The notes beneath the pieces were generated by a model. It searched no databases. It saw only the letters and a program-made list of their open reading frames with translations, and had not been told where the DNA came from. From Methylobacterium hispanicum (GTDB lineage: Bacteria; Pseudomonadota; Alphaproteobacteria; Rhizobiales; Beijerinckiaceae), in the NCBI RefSeq assembly GCF_022179285.1, contig NZ_BPQO01000010.1:62001-126000 (forward strand): DNA of 64,000 bases. The letters run 5' to 3'. A program made the position numbers and the translations under genes. Below are positions 47,522 to 56,469 of this stretch, one piece after another; position 1 is the first letter of the stretch, and each line of letters opens with the position of its first letter.

Positions 47522-47646
47522 CGCTGGGTCGCAGGGAGCGTTCCGCCCTGCGTATTCATCCCGCGTTCACGAGGCCGCGAGAGGGTCGCGGCGTGGCTTT
47601 TCCGGGGCGCGGGCGTTCAGGTTCGGCGAGCGAACGCCGGCTCGCC

Positions 47647-49785
47647 TCAGCCCGCCTCGAGCAGCCGGATCGCCGCCTCGCGCTCGAACAGGTAGAGCAG
47701 CACCCGCAGCGCCCGGCCCCGCGCGCTCCGCAAGCCCGGATCGCGCTCCACGATCATGCGGGCGTCGTCGCGGGCGGCCTCCAGCAGATTCGCGTCGCTT
47801 TCCAGCCGGGCGAGCCGGAAGGCCGCCACACCGGACTGGCGCGTGCCCAGCACCTCGCCCTCACCGCGCAAGCGCAGGTCCGCCTCGGCGATGCGGAAGC
47901 CGTCCTCGCTCTCGCGCATCATCTCCAGGCGCGCGCGCGAGACCTGGCCCAGCGGCCCGCGGAAGAGCAGCAGGCAGGAGGAGGCCGCCGAGCCCCGCCC
48001 GACCCGGCCGCGCAGCTGGTGGAGCTGGGCCAGCCCGAAGCGCTCGGCGTGCTCGATCACCATGATGCTGGCCTCCGGCACGTCCACGCCCACCTCGACC
48101 ACCGTGGTGGAGACGAGGAGCTTGGTCTCGCCCGCCTGGAAGCGGGCCATGGCGGCATCCTTGTCGGGGCCCGGCATCTTGCCGTGGATCAGCCCGACCG
48201 CGGCGCCGAAATACTTCTGCAGGTCCTCGAACCGGGCTTCCGCCGCGGCGAGGTCCACGAACTCGGATTCGGCCACCAGCGGGCAGATCCAGTAGGCGCG
48301 CTCGCCCCGCTCGAAGGCGCGCCCGAGCCCGGCCACCACCTCCTCGATCCGGTCGACGGAGAGCGTCACGGTCTTGATCGGCTGGCGGCCCGCGGGCTTC
48401 TCGTCGAGGACCGAGACGTCCATGTCGCCGAAGAAGGTGAGCGCGAGGGTCCGCGGGATCGGCGTCGCGGTCATCACCAGGAAGTCGACCGCCTCGCCCT
48501 TGGCGCCGAGCGCGAGGCGCTGGTGCACGCCGAAGCGGTGCTGCTCGTCCACCACCGCGAGGCCGAGATCGCGGAACACCACCGCCTCCTGGAACAGCGC
48601 GTGGGTGCCGACCAGCACGTCGATCTCGCCCGCCGCGAGGTCCTTGAGCGTGGCGCGGCGCTCGGCCGCCCGGTCGCGGCCGGTGATCAGGCGCAGCCGC
48701 AAGGGGCCGGCGAGGGGCGCCAGGCGCTCGTAGTGCTGGCGGGCCAGGATCTCGGTGGGCGCCATCAGGGCGGCCTGCCGCCCGGCCTCGACGGCCGACG
48801 CCATGGCGAGCAGCGCCACCGCGGTCTTGCCCGAGCCGACATCGCCCTGGAGCAGGCGCAGCATGCGCCGGTCGGCGGCCAGATCCGCGCGGATCTCGGC
48901 GACCGCGCGGGCCTGCGCCCCGGTGAGCCCGAAGGGCAGGCCGGCCTCGATATCCGCGCTCAGGCGCCCGTCGCCCGCGTTGACGCGGCCGGCCTTGCGG
49001 CGCTGGCGGGCGCGCAGCAGCGCCAGCGCCAGCTGCGAGGCCAGGAGTTCGTCGTAGGCCAGTCGCCGCCGGGTCGGCGTGGAGGGTGGCGGCTGGAGCG
49101 GGTCGGTAGCCTTCGGGGGCGCTTCTCTCGGCCGGTGCTCGGCCGAGAGCGCCTCGGCGAAGGGCGGCCAGGTGTTGCGGGCGAGCCAGGCGGGGTCCTG
49201 CCACTCGGGCAGGACCGGCAGGCGCTCCAGGGCGGCCACCGCCAGCTTGCCGATGGCCCGCGAGGTCAGGCCTTCGGTCGCGCCGTAGATCGGCTCGACC
49301 GGGGGGAGGGCGGCCAGGCCCTCCGCGTCCATGATGCGGGCGGGGTGGACCATCTGGCGGTGCCCGTCCCAGAGCTCGATCTTGCCCGAGACGTAGCGGT
49401 GGCTCCCCAGCGGCAGCATCTTGGCGATGCGGGGCGCGGGCATGCCGAAGAACACCAGGGTGATGTCGCCGCTCTGGTCCTCGGCCAGCACCCGGTGCGG
49501 GCGCCGCCCGGCGCCGGGCTGGGGCGGGCGGTGCTCCACCACGGTGACGCCGAGCGTCACCGGCTCGCCCGGCGGCGCCTCGGCGATCGAGCCCTTCATC
49601 TGCCGCGACACGCCCCCGTAGGGCAGGTGGAACAAGAGATCGACGATGCGGGCGGGCTGCTCCGGCGTGCCGAGCAGCCGCTCGATCATCGGCGCCATCT
49701 TGGGGCCCACACCGGGCAGGCCGCGGGCCGGGGCGAAGAGCGGGTCGAGCAGGCTCGGGCGCAGATCGGGCGTGTCGTCGGTCAT
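47647..49785 (-). CDS. recG: ATP-dependent DNA helicase RecG
   Basis: RecG remodels stalled forks and branched DNA. The 712-residue protein has the wedge/OB region at the N-terminus (GVGPKMAPMIERL, VDLLFHLPYG), Walker A GDVGSGKT near 312, VVDEQHRFG, TATPIPRTLALT and the motif QLRGRVGRG. Start ATG at 49785. In Rhizobiales recG is commonly next to sdhE and mfd, as here. Confidence 0.96.
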   Translation of the reverse strand: MTDDTPDLRPSLLDPLFAPARGLPGVGPKMAPMIERLLGTPEQPARIVDLLFHLPYGGVSRQMKGSIAEAPPGEPVTLGVTVVEHRPPQPGAGRRPHRVLAEDQSGDITLVFFGMPAPRIAKMLPLGSHRYVSGKIELWDGHRQMVHPARIMDAEGLAALPPVEPIYGATEGLTSRAIGKLAVAALERLPVLPEWQDPAWLARNTWPPFAEALSAEHRPREAPPKATDPLQPPPSTPTRRRLAYDELLASQLALALLRARQRRKAGRVNAGDGRLSADIEAGLPFGLTGAQARAVAEIRADLAADRRMLRLLQGDVGSGKTAVALLAMASAVEAGRQAALMAPTEILARQHYERLAPLAGPLRLRLITGRDRAAERRATLKDLAAGEIDVLVGTHALFQEAVVFRDLGLAVVDEQHRFGVHQRLALGAKGEAVDFLVMTATPIPRTLALTFFGDMDVSVLDEKPAGRQPIKTVTLSVDRIEEVVAGLGRAFERGERAYWICPLVAESEFVDLAAAEARFEDLQKYFGAAVGLIHGKMPGPDKDAAMARFQAGETKLLVSTTVVEVGVDVPEASIMVIEHAERFGLAQLHQLRGRVGRGSAASSCLLLFRGPLGQVSRARLEMMRESEDGFRIAEADLRLRGEGEVLGTRQSGVAAFRLARLESDANLLEAARDDARMIVERDPGLRSARGRALRVLLYLFEREAAIRLLEAG

Positions 49786-49882
49786 CGAGCGGGAAGGGTA
49801 GGGCGGGGGTGTTACGATCCGGTCTTACGGGCCGGTCTCGCGATCCGACACAGCACGCCATAGCGGCACAAACGCGACGCGC

Positions 49883-50035
49883 CCCCTCTCCCATAGGGAG
49901 AGGGTTGGGGTGAGGGGTATGCCGTCCCAGACTGCGCACGTGGTCGACGCGCGTTCAGCTCAGCGTCTTACTCTGAAACCTCATACCCCTCACCCGGCTT
50001 TCTGCGAAAGCAGACCTCTCCCTATGGGAGAGGGG
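49883..50035. repeat. Long inverted-repeat element between recG and sdhE
   Basis: The best-preserved copy of the long element. Left end CCCTCTCCCATAGGGAGAGG then TTGGGGTGAGGGGTATG. Right end CATACCCCTCACCC, the mini-hairpin GGCTTTCTGCGAAAGC, then CCTCTCCCTATGGGAGAGG. About 75 bp lie between the arms. It fills most of the 388-bp gap between divergent recG and sdhE. Confidence 0.88.
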
Positions 50036-50173
50036 ACCCGCGCTTTCTCGGACAGCGCGGCGAGGCGGCACGGCGCGCAGCGCTGCCCCGTCCCGGTGCC
50101 GACGCGTCGCGCTCGCATCTGGCGGCCGGAGACTCTACATGAGCGGGCGACCACCATTGCCCAGGATCGTCCG

Positions 50174-50467
50174 ATGTCCGGCACCACCCGCTCCAGCGCG
50201 GATCTCGACCCGCGCCGCCGCCGCACCCTCTACCGCGCCTGGCACCGGGGCATCCGCGAGATGGACCTGATCATGGGCCGCTTCGCCGACGCGGAGATCG
50301 GCACGCTCTCGGACGAGGAGCTGACCGCGTTCGAGGCGCTGATCGAGGTGCCGGACCGCGACCTGTTCGGCTGGCTCACCGGCGAGAGCGCGGTGCCGGA
50401 GAACTACGACACCGCGGTCTACCGGCGCCTCAAGGCGTTCCACAAGCACGACGCGCCGATCCACTGA
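50174..50467 (+). CDS. sdhE: FAD assembly factor SdhE
   Basis: SdhE promotes covalent flavinylation of succinate dehydrogenase. The 97-residue protein carries the family signature RAWHRGIREMDLIMGRFAD, with the RGxxE-type motif, and LIEVPDRDLFGWLTG. The ATG at 50174 fits the family N-terminus; upstream sequence is repeat DNA. Conserved position between recG and mfd. Confidence 0.93.
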   Translation: MSGTTRSSADLDPRRRRTLYRAWHRGIREMDLIMGRFADAEIGTLSDEELTAFEALIEVPDRDLFGWLTGESAVPENYDTAVYRRLKAFHKHDAPIH

Positions 50468-50504
50468 TCGGGCGCGACCGACGACGGCGCGCGGCCCCGG
50501 CTGC

Positions 50505-50535
50505 GCGCTCCCTCCCCCTCTGCGGGGGAGGGAGA
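50505..50535. repeat. GC-rich palindrome before mfd
   Basis: GCTCCCTCCCCCTCTGCGG followed by GGGAGGGAGAC is another copy of the palindrome family, in the 109-bp gap between sdhE and mfd. Confidence 0.65.
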
Positions 50536-50576
50536 CGGCGCGGGTCTTGAAGAACAGAATCGACAGCACGATCCAG

Positions 50577-53500
50577 ATGGCTAAACCCCAGCCCAAGCCC
50601 CCGGCACCCGCACCGAAGCCGCAGGTCGCGCGCTTCGCCCTGCCGAAATCCGCGCCGCTCACCAAGGCGATCGACGCCCTCAAGGCCGGCGACAGCCCGG
50701 TCCTGGCGGGCGTGCCCGAGGGCTTCGACGCCCTCGTGGTGGCCGACCTCGCCCGCGCCCTGTCGCGCGGGCACGAGGGCCCGGCGGTGCTGGTCCACGT
50801 GGCGCGCGATTCCGGGCGCTCGGCGGCCTTCGCGAGCGCGCTGCGCTTCGTCGCCCCCGAGATCGAGGCGATGAGCGTGCCGGCCTGGGACTGCCAGCCC
50901 TACGACCGCACCTCCCCGACCGCCGCCGTCTCGGCCCAGCGCATGACCGCGCTCTCGCGCCTCACCCGGTCGCGCTCCACGGAAGAAGCGCCCCGCATCC
51001 TCCTCACCACGGTCAACGCCCTGGTGCAGCGCGTGCCCCCGCGCGACCGCATCGCGGTCGAGACCTTCTCGGCGGCGATCGGCAACGTCGTGTCGATGGA
51101 CAAGGTGGTGGCCTGGGTCGAGGCCAACGGCTTCCTGCGCACGGGGACGGTGCGCGACACCGGCGAGTACGCGGTGCGCGGCGGCATCCTCGACCTCTCG
51201 CCGCCGGGGCTGCCGAACCCGATCCGCCTCGACTTCTTCGGCGACACGCTGGAATCGATCCGCGCCTTCGATCCGGAGACGCAGCGTACGGTGGGGCAAT
51301 TGCGCTCCCTCGACCTCGTGCCGATGAGCGAGGTGCAGCTCACCACCGAGACGATCCGGCGCTTCCGCCAGGGCTACATCACCAGCTTCGGCGCGGTGAC
51401 CCGCGACGACCGCCTCTACGAGACGGTGAGCGAGGGCCGCCGCTACAGCGGCCTCGAACACTGGATGCCGCTCTTCTACGACAAGCTCGACACCCTGTTC
51501 GACTACGTGCCGGGCGTGCCGCTCGTCTTCGACCCGCAGGTCGAGGACGCGGTGTCCGAGCGCATCGCCCTGGTGCAGGACTACTTCCAGGCCCGCGAAT
51601 CGGCGCTCAAGACCCCGCAGGCGGGCGTCGCGCCCTACAAGCCGCTGCCGCCGCGCGCGCTCTACCTCACCCCGAACGAGTGGAAGGAGCGGGTCGGCAC
51701 CGCCCGCACCGTCCAGCTCAGCCCGTTCTCGGAGCCCGAATCCGCGTCCCGCGCGGTGATCGATTGCGGGGCCAGGGCGGGCCGCAACTTCGCGCCCGAG
51801 CGCCAGAGCGAGTCGGCGAGCGTGTTCGACGCGGCGGTGGCCCATATCCGCGAGCTGCAGGGATCCGGGCATCACGTGATCCTGGGCGCGTGGTCCGACG
51901 GCTCGCGCGACCGGCTCTGCGGCGTGCTCAGCGACCACGGCTTCCGCAAGCCCGTGGCGATCACCCGGCTCACCGATGTCTACGCGCTCAAGCGCGGCAC
52001 CGACGCGGCGGTCGCGGTCTGGGGCCTGGAAGCCGGCTTCGTCGCGGGCGAGCTCGCGGTGGTCTCCGAGGGCGACATCCTGGGCGACCGGCTGGTGCGC
52101 CAGAAGCGCAAGGCCAAGCGGCCGCAGGACGTGATTCTGGAGGTGCAGGCGCTCCAGCCCGGCGACCTCGTGGTCCATGCCGACCACGGCATCGGCCGCT
52201 TCGTCGGCCTCAAGACCATCACGGCGGCGGGCGCCCCGCACGATTGCCTGGAGCTGCAGTACACCGGCGGCCTGCTGCTGCTGCCGGTCGAGAACATCGA
52301 GCTGCTGACCCGCTACGGCTCGGAGGATTCGGAGGTTGCGCTCGACCGCCTCGGCGGCGGCGCGTGGCAGGCCCGCAAGGCCAAGATGAAGCGCCGCATC
52401 CTCGAGATGGCGGGCGAGCTGATCAAGGTCGCCGCGCAGCGCTTCGTGCGGCAGGCGCCGCGCCTGCATCCGCCGGACGGGCTCTACGGCGAGTTCGCGG
52501 CGCGCTTCCCCTACGACGAGACCGAGGATCAGGCCAACGCCATCGACGCGGTGCTCACCGACCTCAACGCCGGCCGGCCGATGGACCGGCTGGTCTGCGG
52601 CGATGTCGGCTTCGGCAAGACCGAGGTGGCGCTCCGCGCGGCCTTCGCGGCCGCCATCTCCGGCAAGCAGGTGGCGGTGGTGGTGCCCACTACGCTCCTC
52701 GCCCGCCAGCACTACCGGACGTTCGCCGAGCGCTTCAAAGGGCTGCCCGTCCAGGTGGCCCAGCTCTCGCGCTTCGTCTCCGCGGGCGAGCTGAAGCAGA
52801 CCCGGGCGGGGCTGGCGCAGGGCACGGTGGACATCGTGGTCGGCACCCACGCGGTGCTCGCGAAGAACATCGCCTTCAAGGACCTCGGCCTGATCATCGT
52901 AGACGAGGAGCAGCATTTCGGCGTGGCCCACAAGGAGCGGCTGAAGACGCTCCAGGCCGACGTGCACGTGCTCACCCTCTCGGCGACCCCGATCCCCCGC
53001 ACGCTCCAGCTCGCCATGACGGGCGTGCGCGAACTCTCGATCATCGCCACGCCCCCGGTCGACCGGCTGGTGGTGCGCAGCTTCGTGACGCCGTTCGACC
53101 CGCTGACCATCCGCGAGGCGCTGCTGCGCGAGCGCTACCGCGGCGGCCAGGCCTTCTACGTCGTCCCTCGGATCGAGGATCTGGCGGACGTGAAGAAGTT
53201 CCTCGACGCGGAGATGCCCGAGATCAAGGTCGCGGTGGCCCACGGCCAGATGGCGGCGGGGCAGCTGGAGGACGTGATGACGGCCTTCTACGAGGGCAAG
53301 TTCGACGTGCTGCTCTCGACCACGATCGTGGAATCGGGCCTCGACATCCCGACCGCCAACACCCTGATCGTGCACCGGGCCGACATGTTCGGCCTCTCGC
53401 AGCTCTACCAGCTCAGGGGCCGCGTCGGGCGGTCGAAGGCGCGCGCCTACGCGCTGTTCACGACGCCGGCCAACCGCACGCTCACCGCCCAGGCCGAGCA

Positions 53501-54173
53501 GCGCCTGAAGGTGCTGCAGAGCCTCGACACGCTCGGCGCGGGCTTCCAGCTGGCAAGCCACGACCTCGACATCCGCGGGGCCGGCAACCTCTTGGGCGAC
53601 GCGCAGTCCGGCCACATCAAGGAGGTCGGCTACGAACTCTACCAGCAGATGCTGGAGGACGCGGTGATGGCGCTCAAGGCCGGCATCGAGGACGTGCCGG
53701 AGGAGGCGTGGTCGCCGACCATCGCGCTGGGCGCGCCCGTCACCATCCCCGAGACCTACGTGGAGGATCTGGGCGTGCGCCTCGCCCTCTACCGGCGGCT
53801 CGCGACCATCGAGAACGACGCCGAGATGGAGAGCTTCGGGGCCGAGCTGATCGACCGGTTCGGGCCGCTGCCGCCGGAGGTGGAGCAGCTCCTCAAGATC
53901 GGCACGATCAAGCTGCTCTGCATGGCGGCCAACGTCGAGAAGGTGGAGGCCGGGCCGAAGGGCGTGGTGGTCCACTTCCGCGAACGGAGCTTCGCCAACC
54001 CGCAGGGGCTGGTGGCGCTGGTGGCCGAGCAGGGCTCCTTCGCCAAGGTGCGGCCCGACATGAGCGTGGTCTTCATCCGCGAGCTCACCACGATCCCGGC
54101 CCGCCTGAAGACCGCGACCGAGGTGCTGCGCAGCCTCGCCGGCATCGCCCGCAAGGCGAAGAAGGCGGCGTAG
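50577..54173 (+). CDS. mfd: Transcription-repair coupling factor
   Basis: Mfd removes RNA polymerase stalled at lesions and recruits nucleotide excision repair. The 1198-residue protein has the UvrB-homology N-terminal part, the RNA-polymerase-binding region (PGDLVVHADHGIGRFVGLKT), Walker A CGDVGFGKT near 675, VDEEQHFG, SATPIPRTLQLA and LRGRVGRS, and a full C-terminal domain. ATG at 50577 is preferred to a TTG at 50547. Confidence 0.96.
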   Translation: MAKPQPKPPAPAPKPQVARFALPKSAPLTKAIDALKAGDSPVLAGVPEGFDALVVADLARALSRGHEGPAVLVHVARDSGRSAAFASALRFVAPEIEAMSVPAWDCQPYDRTSPTAAVSAQRMTALSRLTRSRSTEEAPRILLTTVNALVQRVPPRDRIAVETFSAAIGNVVSMDKVVAWVEANGFLRTGTVRDTGEYAVRGGILDLSPPGLPNPIRLDFFGDTLESIRAFDPETQRTVGQLRSLDLVPMSEVQLTTETIRRFRQGYITSFGAVTRDDRLYETVSEGRRYSGLEHWMPLFYDKLDTLFDYVPGVPLVFDPQVEDAVSERIALVQDYFQARESALKTPQAGVAPYKPLPPRALYLTPNEWKERVGTARTVQLSPFSEPESASRAVIDCGARAGRNFAPERQSESASVFDAAVAHIRELQGSGHHVILGAWSDGSRDRLCGVLSDHGFRKPVAITRLTDVYALKRGTDAAVAVWGLEAGFVAGELAVVSEGDILGDRLVRQKRKAKRPQDVILEVQALQPGDLVVHADHGIGRFVGLKTITAAGAPHDCLELQYTGGLLLLPVENIELLTRYGSEDSEVALDRLGGGAWQARKAKMKRRILEMAGELIKVAAQRFVRQAPRLHPPDGLYGEFAARFPYDETEDQANAIDAVLTDLNAGRPMDRLVCGDVGFGKTEVALRAAFAAAISGKQVAVVVPTTLLARQHYRTFAERFKGLPVQVAQLSRFVSAGELKQTRAGLAQGTVDIVVGTHAVLAKNIAFKDLGLIIVDEEQHFGVAHKERLKTLQADVHVLTLSATPIPRTLQLAMTGVRELSIIATPPVDRLVVRSFVTPFDPLTIREALLRERYRGGQAFYVVPRIEDLADVKKFLDAEMPEIKVAVAHGQMAAGQLEDVMTAFYEGKFDVLLSTTIVESGLDIPTANTLIVHRADMFGLSQLYQLRGRVGRSKARAYALFTTPANRTLTAQAEQRLKVLQSLDTLGAGFQLASHDLDIRGAGNLLGDAQSGHIKEVGYELYQQMLEDAVMALKAGIEDVPEEAWSPTIALGAPVTIPETYVEDLGVRLALYRRLATIENDAEMESFGAELIDRFGPLPPEVEQLLKIGTIKLLCMAANVEKVEAGPKGVVVHFRERSFANPQGLVALVAEQGSFAKVRPDMSVVFIRELTTIPARLKTATEVLRSLAGIARKAKKAA

Positions 54174-54177
54174 CGAG

Positions 54178-54349
54178 TCCTGGGATCCCCAAGGGACGAG
54201 TCCCTTTCGGCGCCTAAAGGCGCTGCAGGCGGGGTCCCGGGGGGTGCAGCCCCGGATTTGATCTCTGCCCCCGGCTCTGCCGGGGGCAGAGATCAACGGC
54301 AGGGCTCTGCCCTGCACCCGCCAAAGGTCTCGACCTTTGGAATCCAGGA
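54178..54349. repeat. Multi-hairpin repeat element after mfd
   Basis: Outer ends TCCTGGGAT and ATCCAGGA pair. Inside are at least four hairpins: AAGGGA/TCCCTT near 54192, TTGATCTCTGCCCCCGG with its exact complement at 54258-54296, GCAGGGC-TCT-GCCCTGC at 54299-54315 and CCAAAGGT-CTCG-ACCTTTGG at 54321-54340. A second element of the same build is at 59673-59803. Confidence 0.85.
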
Positions 54350-54438
54350 CCGCCGCGGCATCGGCGCACCCGCGACGGACCCGGTACGCGGTCCTATCTG
54401 ACAGTGTAAGACGCCGCTTACCGCCGGAGGCCCAGCCC

Positions 54439-55644
54439 GTGACCGATACCCGCACCGAGGTCGCCGTCGTCGGCGCGGGCGCCGCCGGGCTCGCCGCCGC
54501 GCTGGCGCTGGCGCAGGCCGGCGTCTCGACCGCCCTCGTCGGCCGGCACGCCCCCGTGGCGGACGGGCGCACCGTGGCGCTCCTCGACGGCTCGGTGCGC
54601 TTCCTCGACGCGCTCGGCGCCTGGGGCCCGCTCGCCCCCCAGGCCGCGCCGCTCGCCGTGCTGCAGATCGTGGACGATACCGGCAGCCTGTTCCGCCCGC
54701 CGCCCGCCCGCTTCCACGCCACCGAGATCGGGCTCGACGCCTTCGGCTGGAACGTCGAGAGCGCCGGCCTCGTCGAGTCGCTCCGCGCCCGCGCCCGGGA
54801 GACGCCGAACCTCGCGCTGATCGAGCAGGACGCGGACATCTGCCGGGCCGGCGAGGCCGAGGCCCGCCTGACGCTGGCAGGCGGCGGCGCGGTCGCGGCC
54901 CGCCTCGTGGTGGCCGCGGACGGCGCCCGCTCGCGCCTGCGCGTGGGCAGCGGCATCGCCGTGCGCGACTGGTCCTACCCCCAGGCGGCGCTCACCACGA
55001 TCCTGGCCCACGAGCGGCCGCACCGGGACGTCTCGACCGAGTTCCACACAAGGCAGGGACCCTTCACCCTGGTACCCCTGCCGGGCGGGCACCGCTCCAG
55101 CCTCGTCTGGGTCACGGATACCGAGCGGGCCGAGGCGCTCTCGGCGCTGGACGAGGCGGGCCTCGCCGCCGCGATCGAGGCCCAGGCCAAGGGCATGCTC
55201 GGGCGGATGCGGATCGACGGGCCGCGCGGCCGGGTACCGATGCGGGGGCTCTCGGTGGCGAGCCCGGTGGCCCACCGCCTCGCGCTGATCGGGGAGGCGG
55301 CCCACGTCTTCCCGCCGATCGGCGCCCAGGGGCTGAACCTCGGGATGCGCGACGCCGCCGCCCTGCGGGACGCCGTGTGCCGGGCCGTCGCGGACGGGCG
55401 CGACCCGGGCTCGCGCGCCGCGCTCGCCGGATTCGCCCGCGACCGCCGCCGCGACGCCGCCTTGCGCACCGCGGCCGTGAACGGGCTCAACCGCAGCCTG
55501 CTCTCGGCGCTGGCGCCGGTCGATGCGCTGCGCGGCCTCGGCCTCGTCGCCATGCAGGCGGTCGGTCCCTTGCGCCGCGCCGTGATGCGCGAGGGCGTGC
55601 TGCCGCGATTCGGTGTGCCGGAGCTGATGCGGGCCCGACGCTGA
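54439..55644 (+). CDS. UbiH/UbiF/COQ6-type FAD monooxygenase
   Basis: Members hydroxylate the ubiquinone ring precursor. The 401-residue protein has the FAD motif VAVVGAGAAGLAAALALAQA at about 8-27, the VVAADGARSRLR motif near 155 and LIGEAAHVFPPIGAQGLNLG near 280. GTG start at 54439 has GGAGG at 54425-54430; an upstream ATG at 54337 lies within repeat DNA. The exact ring position cannot be deduced. Confidence 0.88.
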   Translation: MTDTRTEVAVVGAGAAGLAAALALAQAGVSTALVGRHAPVADGRTVALLDGSVRFLDALGAWGPLAPQAAPLAVLQIVDDTGSLFRPPPARFHATEIGLDAFGWNVESAGLVESLRARARETPNLALIEQDADICRAGEAEARLTLAGGGAVAARLVVAADGARSRLRVGSGIAVRDWSYPQAALTTILAHERPHRDVSTEFHTRQGPFTLVPLPGGHRSSLVWVTDTERAEALSALDEAGLAAAIEAQAKGMLGRMRIDGPRGRVPMRGLSVASPVAHRLALIGEAAHVFPPIGAQGLNLGMRDAAALRDAVCRAVADGRDPGSRAALAGFARDRRRDAALRTAAVNGLNRSLLSALAPVDALRGLGLVAMQAVGPLRRAVMREGVLPRFGVPELMRARR

Positions 55645-55772
55645 ACCCGGCCGGTTGCGTGCGCGCCGTCACCGCGCGGCGATGCGGCGACCTGTAGGCG
55701 AGGGGGGAGAGGGTGTCGCGCGGATGCCATCATCCGCGCCTAGACATCGGGATGGGGAACGAATCGGGCGCC

Positions 55773-56117
55773 CTAGCGCTCCGGCTCCTGCAGCACGTAG
55801 GCGCCGATGCGGCTCTGGAGATCGACGGGGCCGCCGGACCCGCGGGTGCGGCTCGCGTCGATGTCGATGATCGGAATGCCGCGGTCGCGCAGTTGGTGAC
55901 GCAGGCGCTCGGCGCGGCGCCGGTACTCGGCATCGCGGCTGGAGGAGGCCTGGAGCAGGACGGCGGCCGGCCGCGCGATCACCGCGAGGACGTCGTCGGC
56001 CGCCTCGAGCGAGGCCGTGACGCTGGCGTAGCCGAGCTCGGCCAGTTCGCCGGCGAGTGAGTGGTCGACGGCGCGGACGCCGTCATCGACCACCAGCACT
56101 TGTTGCAGCGCACCCAT
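55773..56117 (-). CDS. Stand-alone pseudo-receiver domain protein
   Basis: The 114-residue product starts MGALQQVLVVDDGVRAVDHS, like a response-regulator receiver with its acidic pair (VVDDG). The strand that should carry the phospho-Asp reads PAAVLLQASSSR, so the acceptor is replaced. The C-terminal half (IPIIDIDASRTRGSG) differs from classic receivers. It may sense or scaffold rather than accept phosphate. No kinase is adjacent. Confidence 0.6.
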   Translation of the reverse strand: MGALQQVLVVDDGVRAVDHSLAGELAELGYASVTASLEAADDVLAVIARPAAVLLQASSSRDAEYRRRAERLRHQLRDRGIPIIDIDASRTRGSGGPVDLQSRIGAYVLQEPER

Positions 56118-56469
56118 AAGCTTGAGCGGTATCCTATCGTGCGCCTCGTGGGAAGAGGCCCGCGGCGTTAACTTGCGGCAACGCGATTTGGTTCGCCGGC
56201 AAGTTTGCAGTGCGAAGATAGGGCGGCCCGCCTGAGCCGCACATGAACCGCGCGCGAAAAATCCGCCCGCGCGCTCGCGCGGAGCACGAGCCCGCGCGCG
56301 CAACGCCCTGAAAAGGCACGACACGCCGCCCTTCGGGGGCCGGCACGGGCGGCCGGCCGGACGCGGCGCGGCCCCGACCGCCTCCCTCGACCGGGCCCGA
56401 TCGGGCTCATCCGAAAAAGTCGGCGTCCCCGGTCCGGGCCGGCATCGGTCGTCGGACCGGAACCTGGCT
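56118..56469. other. Gap with no supported gene
   Basis: This 352-bp stretch separates two minus-strand genes. It contains GC-rich short inverted repeats and a less GC-rich part near 56160-56230 that may hold the promoter of the pseudo-receiver gene. No gene or RNA is supported. Confidence 0.4.

Noticed and set aside
54337-54438. ATG at 54337 as the start of the UbiH-type gene
   Set aside because: It lies inside the multi-hairpin repeat and lacks a ribosome site, whereas GTG 54439 has GGAGG and sits right before the FAD motif.
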